Shown here in pieces: positions 11,400 to 24,000 of a DNA stretch of 64,000 bases. Source of the stretch: Cricetomys ansorgei (taxonomy: Eukaryota > Chordata > Mammalia > Rodentia > Nesomyidae). The first letter of the stretch is position 1, and each line of letters starts with the position of its first letter. The notes under the pieces were generated by a model that saw nothing but the letters and a program-made list of their open reading frames with translations, searched no databases and was not told the DNA's origin. The stretch spans positions 124,001-188,000 of the forward strand of contig JAMJFZ010000597.1 in NCBI GenBank assembly GCA_026225945.1, in the 5' to 3' direction. The translations under genes were made by a program, and so were the position numbers.

Positions 11400-12430
11400 G
11401 AGACATAGGGGGAGCTGTCTCATATATTGGAGCCATTAAAATGTAAGATACTAGAAGCACACAGCCTCCATAAAACTCCCAGCTCTGCCAATGGCCTTGT
11501 TTGTTATTTTCATTAGCGTCTCAGTATGCTGGTGCCTCAGTTTGCCTTCCTGTAAAATGTGTGCAAATTATTGTCACTTTAAAATGTTTTTAGAATCAAA
11601 TGAACATATATTTTAAATATATTTTCTGGAAAACATGTGTGCTGGTGTTATTTTCACAGTTACAATCTTGAAACTATTTGTACATGTGAGTGTGAGAGAG
11701 AACAGTCAACATCTTGAAAGAAAGTAATTCCAGAGGAAATCATGAAGGATTTCCATGCTCCCAAGGATGTCCCTGAGTCTTGAGAAGAACCTGAAAGACT
11801 GAGATTAGCACACTGAGTACTGAGTAGATACTGGATAATCGGAATTTTTTTTTAGGGAAAACATAAAAAAGATGAGGAGACACAGGGAGAAGAAGTGAGG
11901 ACTCAAAAGTAAGAGGCTATGGTGAAAATCTCAGCCATCAAAGACACCGTCCTCAGGGCAGTAGATAAAGGTTATTCTGAAAACTCCTTAACTCAAAGGT
12001 GAAGATCAGAGCTGGCTGTATCTGATGTCCTGCCAAGAATTATACCCTGGGCCCTTCCTGACATGACTTCTATTGCCTTTCTTGCCACTCCCTTGTTCTT
12101 TCTACTTTGTGAAACATTTAAAATTGAAAATGTTTCCTTACCCTTAACATTTAACACATACTGCTTATTTTCCTATACGCCCTAAATACTTACATACATT
12201 TAAGAGCCATCTCATAGTCCACATTACCTGTAAAATCTCCACTCATTGCCTCCAACAGGTAAAAATGAGCATTCATTCAGCTTTAATGATGGTCATTCAA
12301 AGGCATCTTTGTCTCTACTAGAAGAATTCAGAGCAATTTTTGTAATCATTTACTTGTCTCAGTATAGAATACAGAGCCAGGCATATAGAGGACGTTAAAA
12401 AAAAACTAGCTGCTAATCAGAGAAGCTTCT
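11400..12430. other. intergenic, no gene seen
   Basis: AT-rich unique sequence. I see no coding exon, RNA gene or clear repeat. Confidence 0.6.
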
Positions 12431-12439
12431 TCTTACAGT

Positions 12440-13125
12440 AGTTGGGAATTAACAAAGAGACCCAGAAATGGACAACATGCAGAAAATGAGTGACTCTGGA
12501 GCACGCAGCCCTAAACGGGTGTCTTATCACACCCCTCCCGCCCCTCAAGGCTCAGGGATCTATGCAGAAGAGGAGGTAGTGATATTGTAAGAGCCAGAGG
12601 TGGTGGATGAATCCAAGAGAACAGTGTATTCTAGATGCAACAGGACTAACACATGTATGAACTCACAGAGACGGTGGTACCGTGTACAAGACATGCACAG
12701 GGTCAAACCAGAAAAAACAATCCCAGCACTAAGAAGGTGAAGTAGACACAGAGTTCCACCCTTAACCAAAATGCTATTTGCAACTGACACTTGGTGGGAA
12801 AGGGAAAATCATTTTTTTCTAACAGAGTGTCACTGAGTATATCAAACGCACTCCAAGGCAGGTTCACGCTTAGGAGGACCTGGCCAAGAAGAAAAATGAA
12901 TTCGATGATTTTTGTGCTTCTTTTTTTTTGGCATATTTTGTCTTATTGATTTTCTGTTTGTTTGTTTGTTTGTTTTATTTTAGTTATTTGGTTTGTTTTG
13001 TTCTTTTGAAGCGAGGAGGTGACATGAAGTTGGATGTATAGGGCGGGGAGGTTCAGGGAAGGTGTTGGGAGAAAGGAAGAATATCATCAAGATATATTGC
13101 ATGAAAGTTTTAAATAAAAAGGGAA
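12440..13125 (+). mobile_element. LINE-1 3' UTR fragment
   Basis: Typical rodent L1 3' end: 'tgaactcacagagacgg', 'caagacatgcacagggtca', 'atgctatttgcaactgac', a T-rich and TTTG tract, then a G-rich stretch and 'taaataaaaa'. Homologous to 33870-34275, which shares the same phrases in the same order. Confidence 0.75.
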
Positions 13126-13129
13126 TAAA

Positions 13130-14379
13130 CAAAACTGTTTGGCCCATACTGACATTGACTCGTGAGGAGCCAATGAAAGCTTAGCCAACAGAAAATTAGT
13201 CTTCTATAAGGAAAGATTTTTCATCAGACACTGATGTTCAAAATGAATATGAGTTGAAACTAACAGCTAATAAATAAGCATAATCATTTAAATGGTTAGA
13301 ATATTCCAGAAGCCACATTATAGTCTTAAACTGTCATAATTAATTATCCAGATACATTTTATTTGTAAGCTTTCGTCATATCTGAAAAAAAGAATAGAAG
13401 TTGACACTTACAGACATATAGAAATTCATTAATCCAACAATGTCTATCCTTGGGAAACAGAGATTTTGACCATCTGACTAACTGAGTTCAAAAGCAAAAA
13501 AAAATTTTCCTCTAATGGTTGTCTACTAAAATATCCTTCTTCCAGACTCCAACCACTTTTAAAGAGCTTTTCTTTGTTTTAATATATGTCTCATCTCATG
13601 TTTATCTGAGCAGTGTGTTTATTCTCAGTGCCCTGTGACATGGATTTTTTTTGACATTTAGCTCCTCAGATTAGATCCAGTTTATAGAAAATAGTATTAG
13701 TCAACAGTTTCTAGTGTCTCCAAAATGAATGAATGAGTGAAACCCAATCAAATAGCATATAACCTGATGATTTTACCTCCATACTCAGTAGCACAATTAC
13801 AACACTTAGATCCATTTTTCATGGAGCTTAAAAACTAATATGCAGAGAAGAATGGGATTCTTTCACATTTTAAGAAAAAAGGAGAAAGTATTTATAAAGC
13901 TAACAAATAATTATAATTGAAATAGTTCAAGAAATATCAAAATATAGCTTGTCTTATATATAATCAGCACCACACCCATGTTTTCTAAAGTAGCAACACA
14001 CTTGATCTAAGTAGATTTGTCCTTACTGGAAATGATAAGACTGTCCCAAATTACTGCAAGCTTAACTTTTAAATAAAGAACACAGATTGACATTAATTTT
14101 CCCTATTTCCACCATTTTGTTATTTTCCTATTCACATAGAATTTTATAAACATTACAAAAACAAAATTTATAAGGAATGAGTACATTAAAAATAGATTTC
14201 TACATTCTATACTTTGGCAAAACTTTCCTTATAAAGAATATTTCATAATCTACAATTGCAAAGACTTCAGAACATTTACAGCATAGATGACTTAATACTA
14301 TTTCATTCATTTTTATGACTTTTTCTCCACTGTTTTCCCCATCACACACATTTGTAACTGGTCTTAAAATGCATTTTTT
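13130..14379. other. 3' flank of the OR52N2-like gene, no gene seen
   Basis: AT-rich DNA after the stop codon of the minus-strand OR gene (its 3' UTR must begin here). No nearby consensus AATAAA on the minus strand stands out. The closest clear one is the TTTATT on the plus strand at 13618-13623, about 760 bases past the stop. Confidence 0.5.
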
Positions 14380-15336
14380 TTAGGTAATGCCCATTTTGTC
14401 TCCAAGTAGAAATTTGATAACACTTTCCCGAATTTGCTTGGTCTTGACTCCGTAAACAATTGGGTTCATGGTAGGGGGCAGTAGCAGGTAGAGGTTGGCC
14501 ACTATGATGTGGACATGGTGGGGAATGGTGTGTCCTCCAAAACGATGTGTGAATAAAGTAAAAAAGGCAGGTACATAAGTGATCACAATAGCACAGATGT
14601 GGGATGTGCAGGTGCTGAAGGCTTTGTGACGAGCATCTGCAGAGGACAGGCTCACTACTGCTCGCAGTATCATAGTGTAAGACACAGAGATACAGCAAAT
14701 GTCAAACACACCAATTAGTAGAGCAACCATGAGGCCATAGATGGCGTTGACCTTGGCATTGCCACAGGATACCTTGGCCACAGACATGTGATCACAATAA
14801 GTGTGGGGGATAAGGGTGCCTCGGCAATAGGGCAAGCGCTTGGTGAGGACACTGAATGGAAAGATGAGCATCACACTCCTCAAGAAAGTAGCAAGCCCAG
14901 CTTTGGTAATCACAGGGTTAGTGAGGATGGTGGTATAACGTAGGGGATAGCAGATGGCCACATAGCGGTCCAGGGCCATGAGCATGAGCACACCAGACTC
15001 CATCCCAGTCAACATGTGGACAAAAAACATCTGGACCAGGCAGGCATTAAACCCAATCTCCTTGAAGTTGAACCAGAATATACACAGCATATTGGGCACA
15101 GTGGTGGTGCACAAGGTAACGTCGGTGAAGGAGAGTAAGGCCAGGAAGTAGTACATGGGCCTGTGCAGAGACTCCTCATGGCCAATGAGGTAGATAAGCC
15201 CACAGTTCCCCACAACAGCAATCATATACATGAAGCAGAATGGCAGAGAGATCCAGACGTGTACAGCTTCCAGCCCAGGAATACCATTCAGAATAAAGAA
15301 TTCTGGGGTCAGGCTGGAGCTGTTGGCGCCAGACAT
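14380..15336 (-). CDS. Or52n2: olfactory receptor, class I, OR52N2-like (intact)
   Basis: 318-residue odorant receptor of the plasma membrane of olfactory sensory neuron cilia; the family couples to the olfactory G protein and adenylyl cyclase. Visible hallmarks: N-glycosylation site N5-S-S at the extracellular N terminus, G43-N44 in TM1, LHRPMYYFL (57-65) before TM2, C99 for the TM3 disulphide, MALDRYVAICYPLRY (120-134) at the end of TM3, paired extracellular-loop cysteines (C171, C181, C191), KAFSTCTSH (238-246) before TM6, and NPIVY (291-295) in TM7. The length is normal and there is no break. The start is the first ATG after the probable splice acceptor. The sequence agrees closely with the human OR52N2 protein as I remember it; rodents have several OR52N2-type paralogues, so the exact symbol is uncertain, while the subfamily is firm. 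The ligand is unknown. Confidence 0.95.
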   Translation of the reverse strand: MSGANSSSLTPEFFILNGIPGLEAVHVWISLPFCFMYMIAVVGNCGLIYLIGHEESLHRPMYYFLALLSFTDVTLCTTTVPNMLCIFWFNFKEIGFNACLVQMFFVHMLTGMESGVLMLMALDRYVAICYPLRYTTILTNPVITKAGLATFLRSVMLIFPFSVLTKRLPYCRGTLIPHTYCDHMSVAKVSCGNAKVNAIYGLMVALLIGVFDICCISVSYTMILRAVVSLSSADARHKAFSTCTSHICAIVITYVPAFFTLFTHRFGGHTIPHHVHIIVANLYLLLPPTMNPIVYGVKTKQIRESVIKFLLGDKMGIT

Positions 15337-15385
15337 ATTGGCTGGCAGGATGAGAGCATTTTATACTGAATAACAGTGTCAGTGT

Positions 15386-15404
15386 CCTGGGGAAAATGCA
15401 AATC
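15386..15404 (-). promoter_or_regulatory. probable 3' splice site before the OR52N2-like coding exon, with an octamer-like motif
   Basis: On the minus strand 'atttgcattttccccag' gives a pyrimidine-rich tract and AG (15387-15388), so the exon would start at 15386, 50 bases before the ATG. Alternative AGs lie closer to the start. The tract contains the octamer ATTTGCAT. OR genes usually have one or more 5' non-coding exons, so an acceptor is expected here. Confidence 0.5.
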
Positions 15405-15409
15405 AAAGG

Positions 15410-17835
15410 AGAGTAGAGGGCTTAGAAAACTCACAATAACTTCAAGATACAAAATCATTAATTTTTTCAATCACTCTATAATTATTTCATAGTCTATTTT
15501 TATTTTTTACTTAACATACTATGTGATGGTGAACAGGTGATTAACCAATAAACAGTTCAGCTTTCACTTTCTACGATGATCTAACAATTGCATCAAGCTC
15601 AGAATGCTGACAAGATTATGGAAAAGAATCACTTTTGTGCAATGTGCTAAGACTACACATAATGAATATTGGGCAAACATGAGCACCGATCTTTATTGTT
15701 ATTACTATGCAGCTTATCACAAAAGGAAACGCTAGTTTCTATGGCATCCAAGCAATTCAAATTTGTTTCTGTATATGAGGTAGGAAAAAAACATTATAAA
15801 AACATGTTCGAAACCCAGATGAATCTAGGGAAATATTTTCAGATGGATCCCTGCAAAGCCGCTACTCCTAAGAGGTGATAAGCTAGTGACCACTAGAATT
15901 TCTGTAAGAGAATCTGTCTATGTTTGGAATGTGCCTTAAATGTCTCCATTTCAGCATAACCAGAGAGTACCGAAGCCACACCATCAAAAGGGCCAGGGTA
16001 TTTGGATCTGCTTGGGCCTGCATTCTGCCCGCAGACTGGAACTGACCAACAAGCACAGAGATCTGCACCATCTCTCAAGTATAGTGAGAGGATCTACCCT
16101 CAATGCCTTCCCTCCCTCGGTACAGGAAATTTTGCCTTGAATTTCTCATGTCAGATTTCTGGGCTCCCCAGTGATTTACAGTTATTTTGCACAATTATGG
16201 CACTAAAATATATTCCAAAGAGGAAAAAACATATATCACTAAAAGTCTATTCTCCAAAAATATAAGAACTTATTTTTATAACTTACTTGCAGTAGAGATA
16301 TGGGCCGTAACTCTGATTTGAAACTTCTTGCAACACAAAATCACAGGAAATGAATCTTGGTACAATTCTTAGAACCCTTAAAGAATTTACTCTTTTAAAC
16401 CCTTAGAACTACAAACCACAGGTAAATTTACACAGCAAACTGAGAATCCATTCAGTACCTGGAATTTAGTGATTGGTGCATATTAACACTTACAATAATT
16501 GTAAGATATGTTATAATGTATATATTATTCATTGTCTTGATAATTTAATTGCCTTAGATATTCCTGACACCATTCTAATTGGGGGAGAAAACAGTAACTA
16601 AGCAAATAGGCAAAACATCATTTATTCACGTTAAATATTTCCGAGCACGTTGATTCCTGTACTCAAACCTAAATAAAGTGAATACGTGGTATGGCTTCAT
16701 TGTGTAGATGAAGAAATGCAGGTGCACGTGGCAACATTTAAAGTGGCAAGGCAAGGATCAAATGATACTTTCAATTTTTAGCCACATTTCAGTGTTTGTG
16801 TCTGTGACCGTGAGTAACAGTTTCTTTTGATGGGCATCTTCATGAGTTGCATGTAACTAGTTTAGCAAGTCATGATGACAGAAGAACAAGATTTCAAAGG
16901 TGTGACAGAGAAATCCTACCCTGAACTGTAACTTAGGGCAGAGAAAGGGAAGACGTGGGAAGTCAGAGAGAGTCTCTCACTGAGGGAGGTCTCCCTGCAG
17001 CAAATGTCTGTGAGACAGCTGCGGTCTGTCTGGGACTCCTTTGTGAAGATGCTGTGTGGCCTCTGGTTGCATAATGATTTTATATGGGAGGATTTCTGCA
17101 GAGTAGTCTCCTCCAGAAAGTACTCTCAATACCTTACAGTGCTCTAGTCTTGTTCTGAATTACTTCCCACCGCCCACACAAATGTCCTTTCTGCTGGAAG
17201 CAAATCTGAGTATAGCTATCCATTAGTCAAGGAAAGAAAACAGGTTTCCCTCCCATTGCAACCCATGACTGCCTGAACTCCATTGTCTCCAATGAATTAT
17301 GAAGTCACTTTACTGTTGCTTCACAATTATGGAAGCCTTTCTTCCCTTATTTTCCAGATGAATGGAAATGTGCTGAAGGAGTCAGTTAGACTTCTGTTAT
17401 CTGCAGCTCTTGGGTTTCTTGGGCTTACTTAAAGTTTTACATTTTCTGAAAATAAGAGTCATTGGAAGTCACCCAAACTCACCTCAATGCTAGGAGAGAT
17501 CAGAGTAGTGTACATGCCTGAGAGTCTGGTCATAGTGTATTCAATCTTACCCAGCATTGCTGCATCTTTTGAGTGGTCTCCAGCCTGGAGAATATGCACT
17601 TGATTGGGTCTTTGTACTGCAGTGTCTCAGAAGACTGGTTGGAGAGATAAGATCCTTTGGGACTTTTGAGATAATTTGGGGAATTATTTAACCTTAAAGC
17701 ACAGGTGAAACTAGGGGAAAATTATACCAAAGTTACACATTCTCTCTCAGATTTGGATTTTGAAAGACTTCTGATAGAAATACTTATCTTTCATTTTATT
17801 TACCTTGTTCATAGTTTCAGTCTCCTTACACTTCA
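15410..17835. other. upstream region of the OR52N2-like gene, no coding gene seen
   Basis: Should hold the non-coding first exon and promoter of the minus-strand OR gene. I could not place them by eye. Small open frames at 15883-16265 are on both strands and look like chance. Confidence 0.5.
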
Positions 17836-17837
17836 AC

Positions 17838-18162
17838 ACACATTATATATGTGTATATCTGTATGTGAGTACATGGGAATCCTGTCAGGGGCTACATCCC
17901 TAAAAACAAATCCCAACTCCTCCTCTCTCACCTGCCATTAATTGTCAATAGCTCCTCCGTACTTTGTGACCTCCCCATCCATGTCAGTTATTTTGTCTGG
18001 CTTAATCTTGTGCAGGTCAAGTCTCCACCAAACACAGAACAATGCACAAAGTCATCTCCAATTTTTCTTGAGAGCCTATCAGTGCCAACTCCTACAATTA
18101 TAACCCAACAAATTAACAGAGCAATTGTAGAATTGCACAACTGAGAATTTTCATTAGTTCTG

Positions 18163-18165
<3 letters not shown>
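17838..18165 (-). mobile_element. LINE-1 3' UTR fragment
   Basis: The complement reads as rodent L1 3' UTR. The plus strand has 'ctgccattaattgtcaat', 'tttgtctggcttaatcttg' and 'tgcaggtcaagtc', phrases typical of this region in reverse. A CA repeat follows. Confidence 0.6.

Positions 18166-18211
<46 letters not shown>
18166..18211. repeat. (CA)n(TA)n microsatellite
   Basis: About 18 CA units followed by a short TA run. Confidence 0.97.
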
Positions 18212-18439
18212 TCTCTATGATCTAGTATCATTATTCTCAGATTTTATTGAAAACAAATGAAAACATTGGTCCACAAAAGGATATGTATTTAAATGTTTAT
18301 CTAACTTGAAGTATAATGAATGGGCTATGAATACCTAGTGTATTTACATAATGGCATATAATTTAGAGAGAGTAGGTTTATTTTTGTTATAACCTATGCA
18401 ATTGGCGGGGGTTGGGTATTGAAGACATCCAGTACTTTT

Positions 18440-18720
18440 CTGCTAAAGTGTGTCTCTAATAGTAGTTTTATAACATTGGGTACATTTCATGAATATGTTT
18501 AAGATTGTAATGTCTTCTTGATGAATTGTTCCTTTAATCAGTATAATGTAAATGTCTTTTTCTTTTCTAACAAGTTTTGGTTGGAAGTCTATTTTTTTCA
18601 GCTATTAACAAAAACCCCAGTCCCAGGAACAGGGAAATTATTTTCAAATGGTCTGTTTTCTCCATTAGAGCCAAAATAATGTATATTTTTAATGTAGACC
18701 TTAGCTGTTTCTCAGGTGTT
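18440..18720 (-). mobile_element. LINE-1 ORF2-region fragment, diverged
   Basis: 'cttgatgaattgttcctttaatcagtat' followed by 'ggttggaagtctatttttttcagctatta' matches the complement of a familiar L1 ORF2 stretch. Many stops are present. Confidence 0.5.
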
Positions 18721-18994
18721 AAGGGTGGACCTCTATTGATATAGACTGTATACTTAGGACACAGGACTCAGATGATTCAAGCTCCATCTAGCATGGAAGT
18801 CTCTTTCTTGTGATTTCGTTCATGGTTGATAAATACTACATAAGCTGCTGAGGGAGGGAAGTAATTTCCCAGTCCTTCCCAGATGCAATTCCTATGGAAA
18901 TCTTTTAGGATCCCAATCCTACACAAAGAACCACAAGCAACTTATGGCTTCTGAGAGAAGGAGAATTAGCCACTTGCAGAGAAAAGCCCTCTAA

Positions 18995-19235
18995 TTGTTT
19001 ACACAATATAAAGTGGTCAGCCTTGAAACCATATACACACAAATAACAAAAACGTACTCAACAGATCGTGTGGACTTATACACACATATACATTTATATG
19101 TGACAGTAATAATCAAAGCAAGGGAGGGTCTGAAGTTGGATATGGGAGGAGTTCTAAGCATGGAAGCTTCAATGGGCTGGAGGGAGGAAAGAGAGGAGGA
19201 AGTGATGGACGTCTATTTCAATTAAAAACATTTCT
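18995..19235 (+). mobile_element. LINE-1 3' end
   Basis: Shares 'gtggtcagccttgaaaccatata' and the terminal 'ctatttcaattaaaaa' with the L1 end at 39690-39960. The G-rich stretch before the end ('gggctggagggagg') is typical of rodent L1 3' UTRs. Confidence 0.7.
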
Positions 19236-20039
19236 TATATGCAAAAGACATGTAAGGTTTTTAAAAATACCCTGACAAAGCAAACGTATTTTTAAGAAAG
19301 TGACACCTGCTTGTTTCTTAAATCCATTTGCATAGACTACCATTTCCCATCCTCTGTTCACTTCAAGGTAGCATGTATCTTTGATAGTAAAGTGCATTTT
19401 TTGGTGGCAACCATAGATGAACACTGGCTACATTTTCAAGGCTACTCTGTGTCATGATTGGGGAACTAAGACTATTAATATTCAGAGTTTTTATTGAATG
19501 GTGCTTATTAATTACTTCCAGTGTTTTCTCGATGTCTCCCTCTCCCATCTGCTAGCATTGTCCTATGCAACACTTTCCCCTTCCTCAATCACTTATTTTC
19601 TACAGATTAAAATGTCTGTGATGAAAAGCACAGTGTACACATTCTTAGGCTCTTTCTCTCTTAAGTGTAGCTGTTGGCTGCTGTGTTTCCTTTCACTGGG
19701 AGGCAAGTATGTCATGAACACTGTAATATTCAGTCGTGTTTTTGGCTATGCAGTGAACCAAGTGCAGTGACTTAGCTCTTGAACATTTGTTTCATGGAAC
19801 ATAGGCTACAGAAGATGGGCCAAATGTGTGCATGACATAATCAGTATATAAACTTGTTTCAGATACCAATATTTCTTTGTAGATAAACATTATCAGAGAG
19901 TATTCAATGTGTTTACTAGGCTTGAAAAAAATATTGCTATAAAAATATCTTGGCATCTGCATCCCGAAGTTATTGAAACACCATTTTTCAAAACCCAATT
20001 GATATGTATTTTCTAAAATCAATTGATATTTCCTTTTCT

Positions 20040-20255
20040 TTCATTATCATTTTATATGTATGGGTGTTTTGTCCGCATATGTATATGTGTACCACATGCA
20101 TGAAATTTCTGAGGATGTCAGAAGTGGGTGACTGATCCTCTGGACCTGGGGTTACAGATGGTGGTGAGCCTCCCGTGTACATGCTGGGAATTGAGCCCTG
20201 GTCCTCTGCAAGAGCAGCCAATGCTCTTAACCTTTGAGCCATCTCTCTGGAAACT
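20040..20255 (-). mobile_element. B3/B2-type SINE
   Basis: The plus strand shows the reverse of a B2/B3: 'gtgtaccacatgcatg', 'ctctggacctggggttacag', 'gctgggaattgagccctg', 'ctcttaacctttgagccat'. The tRNA-like promoter boxes lie at the right-hand end. Confidence 0.9.
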
Positions 20256-20579
20256 GGTATCTTGATATGTCATTCATGGTATTTGACAAGATGCTCATGG
20301 CCTTCTGGTCACAATCTGGTCACAATCACAGTTTGACACAAAAGACAAGAGCAGCACACATTTGCAGAATACATTCTTCACAGCACTGTTAAATTTCAGC
20401 AGTTTAAACTCAGAGAGTAACTATTACTGCAGTGTCCAGATCCCAGGTGGATATTGATGGGAAAATAGGAGTAGGGAAAATGCAAAGGGCTTGATGGTTG
20501 GCACAGGATGGTTTGAAGAACAATACAAGTGCTAAACCAGCAATCAGAAATTCTGACTTTTCTTTGTAGTCTATAGGGT

Positions 20580-21036
20580 TCAGAAGCCACAGCAAGACTA
20601 AGAGGAACCTACTCTGGGTCTTCTTTATCAGGTGAGACCCCGAGAGAGACACTGAGGCACGAATCATTGCAAGAGCATGAGGCTTATTGTACCGACGCAT
20701 CCTTCCTTTGCGTCGGGGTGGACCTCCATAGAGTCCCCACTCAGAGGGCAGGAGGCCACCCCAAGGGGATTTTCAGACTTGCTTATATACTGTTTTCTTA
20801 GCAACCACATAATCTTTAAGCTGATTGGTTGGGTGCAATGACATAGATTGGTATATTCCAGGTGTATTGTTCTGTAGCTAGGGAGTGATGAGCTGAAACC
20901 TATTCATATGTGAATATTACTAGAACTTTTCCTTATCTGAGTGCCAAGGTTTCTGGAAAGTTCAGGCAAAGTTCAGGCCTACTTGTACATTCTCAAGCCT
21001 TACTAAAGTTTGGTCAAGTCTAGCCTTGGCCTTACA
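20580..21036 (-). repeat. 3' LTR of the endogenous retrovirus
   Basis: 457 bp. In its own orientation it begins TGTAAGGCCAAGG and ends ...GGCTTCTGA (a mutated CA end). A CCAAT-type motif (minus of 'gattggttgg', about 20823) and a TATATAAG box (minus of 20781-20790) mark the U3 promoter. A CAATAAG motif near 20690 may be a variant poly(A) signal. Confidence 0.95.
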
Positions 21037-21054
21037 TCTCCCCCCTTTTTCTTT
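21037..21054 (-). other. polypurine tract (plus-strand primer site) of the retrovirus
   Basis: The minus strand reads AAAGAAAAAGGGGGGAGA and touches the TG of the 3' LTR, exactly where reverse transcription needs it. Confidence 0.9.
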
Positions 21055-24000
21055 GTGCAAGCTCCAATCATGGAGCATCCTCAGTATCTAGTCTACTTGT
21101 GTTGCATAATTCTATGTCTGGGGGGCAGTTGTGAATCTTTTATATACACACGCCATGTCCCTAATCTCTTTTGACCAAAAGTTCCATCCTGAGGAAATGG
21201 GACGTTGTGATCTCTTAGACTGCTTCCTGCTGAGACTGGGCGTCATTCATAGGGGTCCCAAAAAGGCTGGCATTAGTCAAAAGCTAGGGGGTTAGGCAGC
21301 AGGGTACATCTGGTTTGTTGATCTAGCGGAGTGGGCAGGGGTAGTCACACCCGTCAGATCGGCCATCAGCTTTCAGCAAGTCCAGGACTCACAGTAGTTG
21401 TAGCAGTTTGATTTCTGGATGGCATTTGTTAGCCAAGTGGTGATCTAGACAGATGAAAACTAGAGGCAGAAGTTAAAGCTCACAGAAGCTTACATTTGGA
21501 ACTTCTATCATTGTAACAAATGTTTGTTAATAGCCAATGAAAATCACCTCAGACATTGTAACAAATGTTTGTTAACAACCAATGAAAATTACCTCAGACT
21601 CGAGCCTGTTTAGGCACTTAAAGAAACATACAGTACATCACTAAGACAAACACCGTCAATTTTGGTTTTAGCTCTTTTTAGCAACAAAGTGACATGCGTT
21701 GTTATTACTGAGAACAGTCTCTTTTAGACAGGTTGTTTTTAGTAAAAGTTACATCTTTTAACAGAGAACCTGTTAGCAAGACAATCCCGTGTCTTATTCA
21801 GAAAGGGATATGTAGTAGCCTCAGAAGGAGTAACTGGTTGTCTATTGTTGTTAAACTAACAGAATTACAGTTAGCCATCATCATCACCAGAGATCTGAGA
21901 ATGCTAAATTATATAACTCAATTAAAATGACAGAGACTTATCCATACCTAGACAGATGACCCTGGACTCTCCGTATTCTCTATGACCTTACAGGGAACAC
22001 AGGCCTCAAGATAGTGACAGTTTTTCATTGCCAGGCCAGTCTTCAGTTGCCAAACCTGTAGGTTCTGTGGAAAAGACTCAGAGAGATCAGCCTCCGCTTC
22101 GTCCAGCCAAAGCAGAGTGATCTACTCTCTAGTGTCTTATCTGTCCACAATTTATGCAGGTCTATAGCAGGTGAGGCGTTGGGCAATTTTGCCCAGTGGT
22201 ACATTACCACAATCCAGATGAGGTTGTTCTGCCCGTCCGTCTTCTCTGGAGGTATTGGGGTCACTGTTAGGATCTGGGGTCTCTACTTGTAACTCCAATT
22301 AACCATAATCAGCAGGTCTCTGAGGGGTGAGGGCTACCCATGTTAAGTAAACTATTCTAGAGCTGTTCAGATGCTCAGTCCCCAACTGTACCCAATACCG
22401 AGTGTACACAATACTGAGTGTGTCCAATGATTTCAGAAGGGCCTAGAACAGATAATTTTTTAGCTGAAATAGTAACTCCAGGCCAGTGGGCTGGACCTGG
22501 GAATAAAACAAGGAAAGCAGACTAAACACAGCTGGCAGCAGTCCTCGGCCAGTAGATGCTACATGCCAAACATATCATAAGGACTAGTAGTACCTAAGAG
22601 TACCTGGTTGCCAAGCCATGGATTGCACTATCAGTGAACCCAACAAAGCCACCAGCATGAGGTGACTTCAGTAGGCATGGATAAAGAATTCTACCCGCCT
22701 CCATCCATTTCAGCAGTAGAAAAGGCAGGTGCTGGGTTTTACCTGTTCCCACCAAAGGCTATGGCACCTCGACAGAAGCTCCTGTGTTTCTGTGATATAA
22801 AGATGGAGGTTTGAAATCAAAAGAAGACCCCAAGTCTTATTATACCTTGAGCTTGGCTCTAAAAACCACATGAAGAGATATTATACCTTAAAAATGTCTC
22901 TGCGCTAAAAACTTGCCTTGACCAGATCATACAAGGTTTGGGACATTCAGGGGCCTGAAGCTTGCCCTCTGTCTCCAGAGTCTAATTGCAAATGTGTATC
23001 CTCAGAGGAGTAAAGTCCGCAGCTGAGGTAACAGAGGTGGTGAGTTATGCCACACTTCACATGCAATTTCCTGGCCTTTCCTGCACAGAGTAATTCAGAC
23101 TTTATACCAATACATATAAATGAATTCTAGTGTTGTTTTTATTTGGGGTGGGAAGCAGGAAATACAGGGTAAGAGAATGGACCGAGAACAGGTGACCTCC
23201 TAATTTTTCTTCTCAAACAGGAAGTCCTGCCATTCTGCAGCAGGTTCACCTAAAAGGCACATCTTGAGTTTGTCCAGGACTGTGGATTTCTGAAGGCTTC
23301 TGAATCATAATGCCTGCCAGCATTAGGTGAGGTGGCCTGGCTGCATTTCTAAGGACAGATAGGGGTGATTGTGGCTTTTACTACACCTTCCAGGAACCCT
23401 GCCCTGTCCTGGAAACTGCGGACACAGTGTGGCACCACTTGCTCAGAGAAGCTGACTTCTGCTTCCTTCTGACAACCAATAAGGGACATGAAGCCACTTA
23501 GAACTCCTAAGATGCTTCTTCCCTGACTCTACACAGCCCAAGAGCTCTCACACCCACAGGCTGGTCCCATCCCTGCCACCAATTGCAAGGTCTCTGAGGC
23601 AGGTAGTCTTCAGTATCCCCATGTGGGTGATTAAATAGGAATTCTAAGAGCATCTGAGCAGCCTGAATTCCCCTTTATTTTCCTCTGAGCAATGGAAAAA
23701 TTTCCTTGTTCTTAGCTAAGATGCCCAGCACAGAGGAGCTCACACAAAACCTGCAAGGGGTGGTTTTAAGACACCATTCTTTTAGAAAGGCTGCACGGCC
23801 TTATCTGCAGGCCACTTATACCTTGAACCTGACCAGTTGTCTTAGGGAATGGGTAACACTTGTTGCTTGGCAACCCTACCCCAACACCCTACTCTGTTGC
23901 TAGGAGTGAAGATCATAAGGTAAATGTGACATTGCCTTTCCTGTTGCAGATTTGACAAATGATGTCCATCTATGGCTCTGTGTAACTGGTGTTATTTAAC

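Noticed and set aside
15009..15406. Small open frames on both strands across the OR52N2-like gene
   Set aside because: They are shadows of the intact receptor frame.
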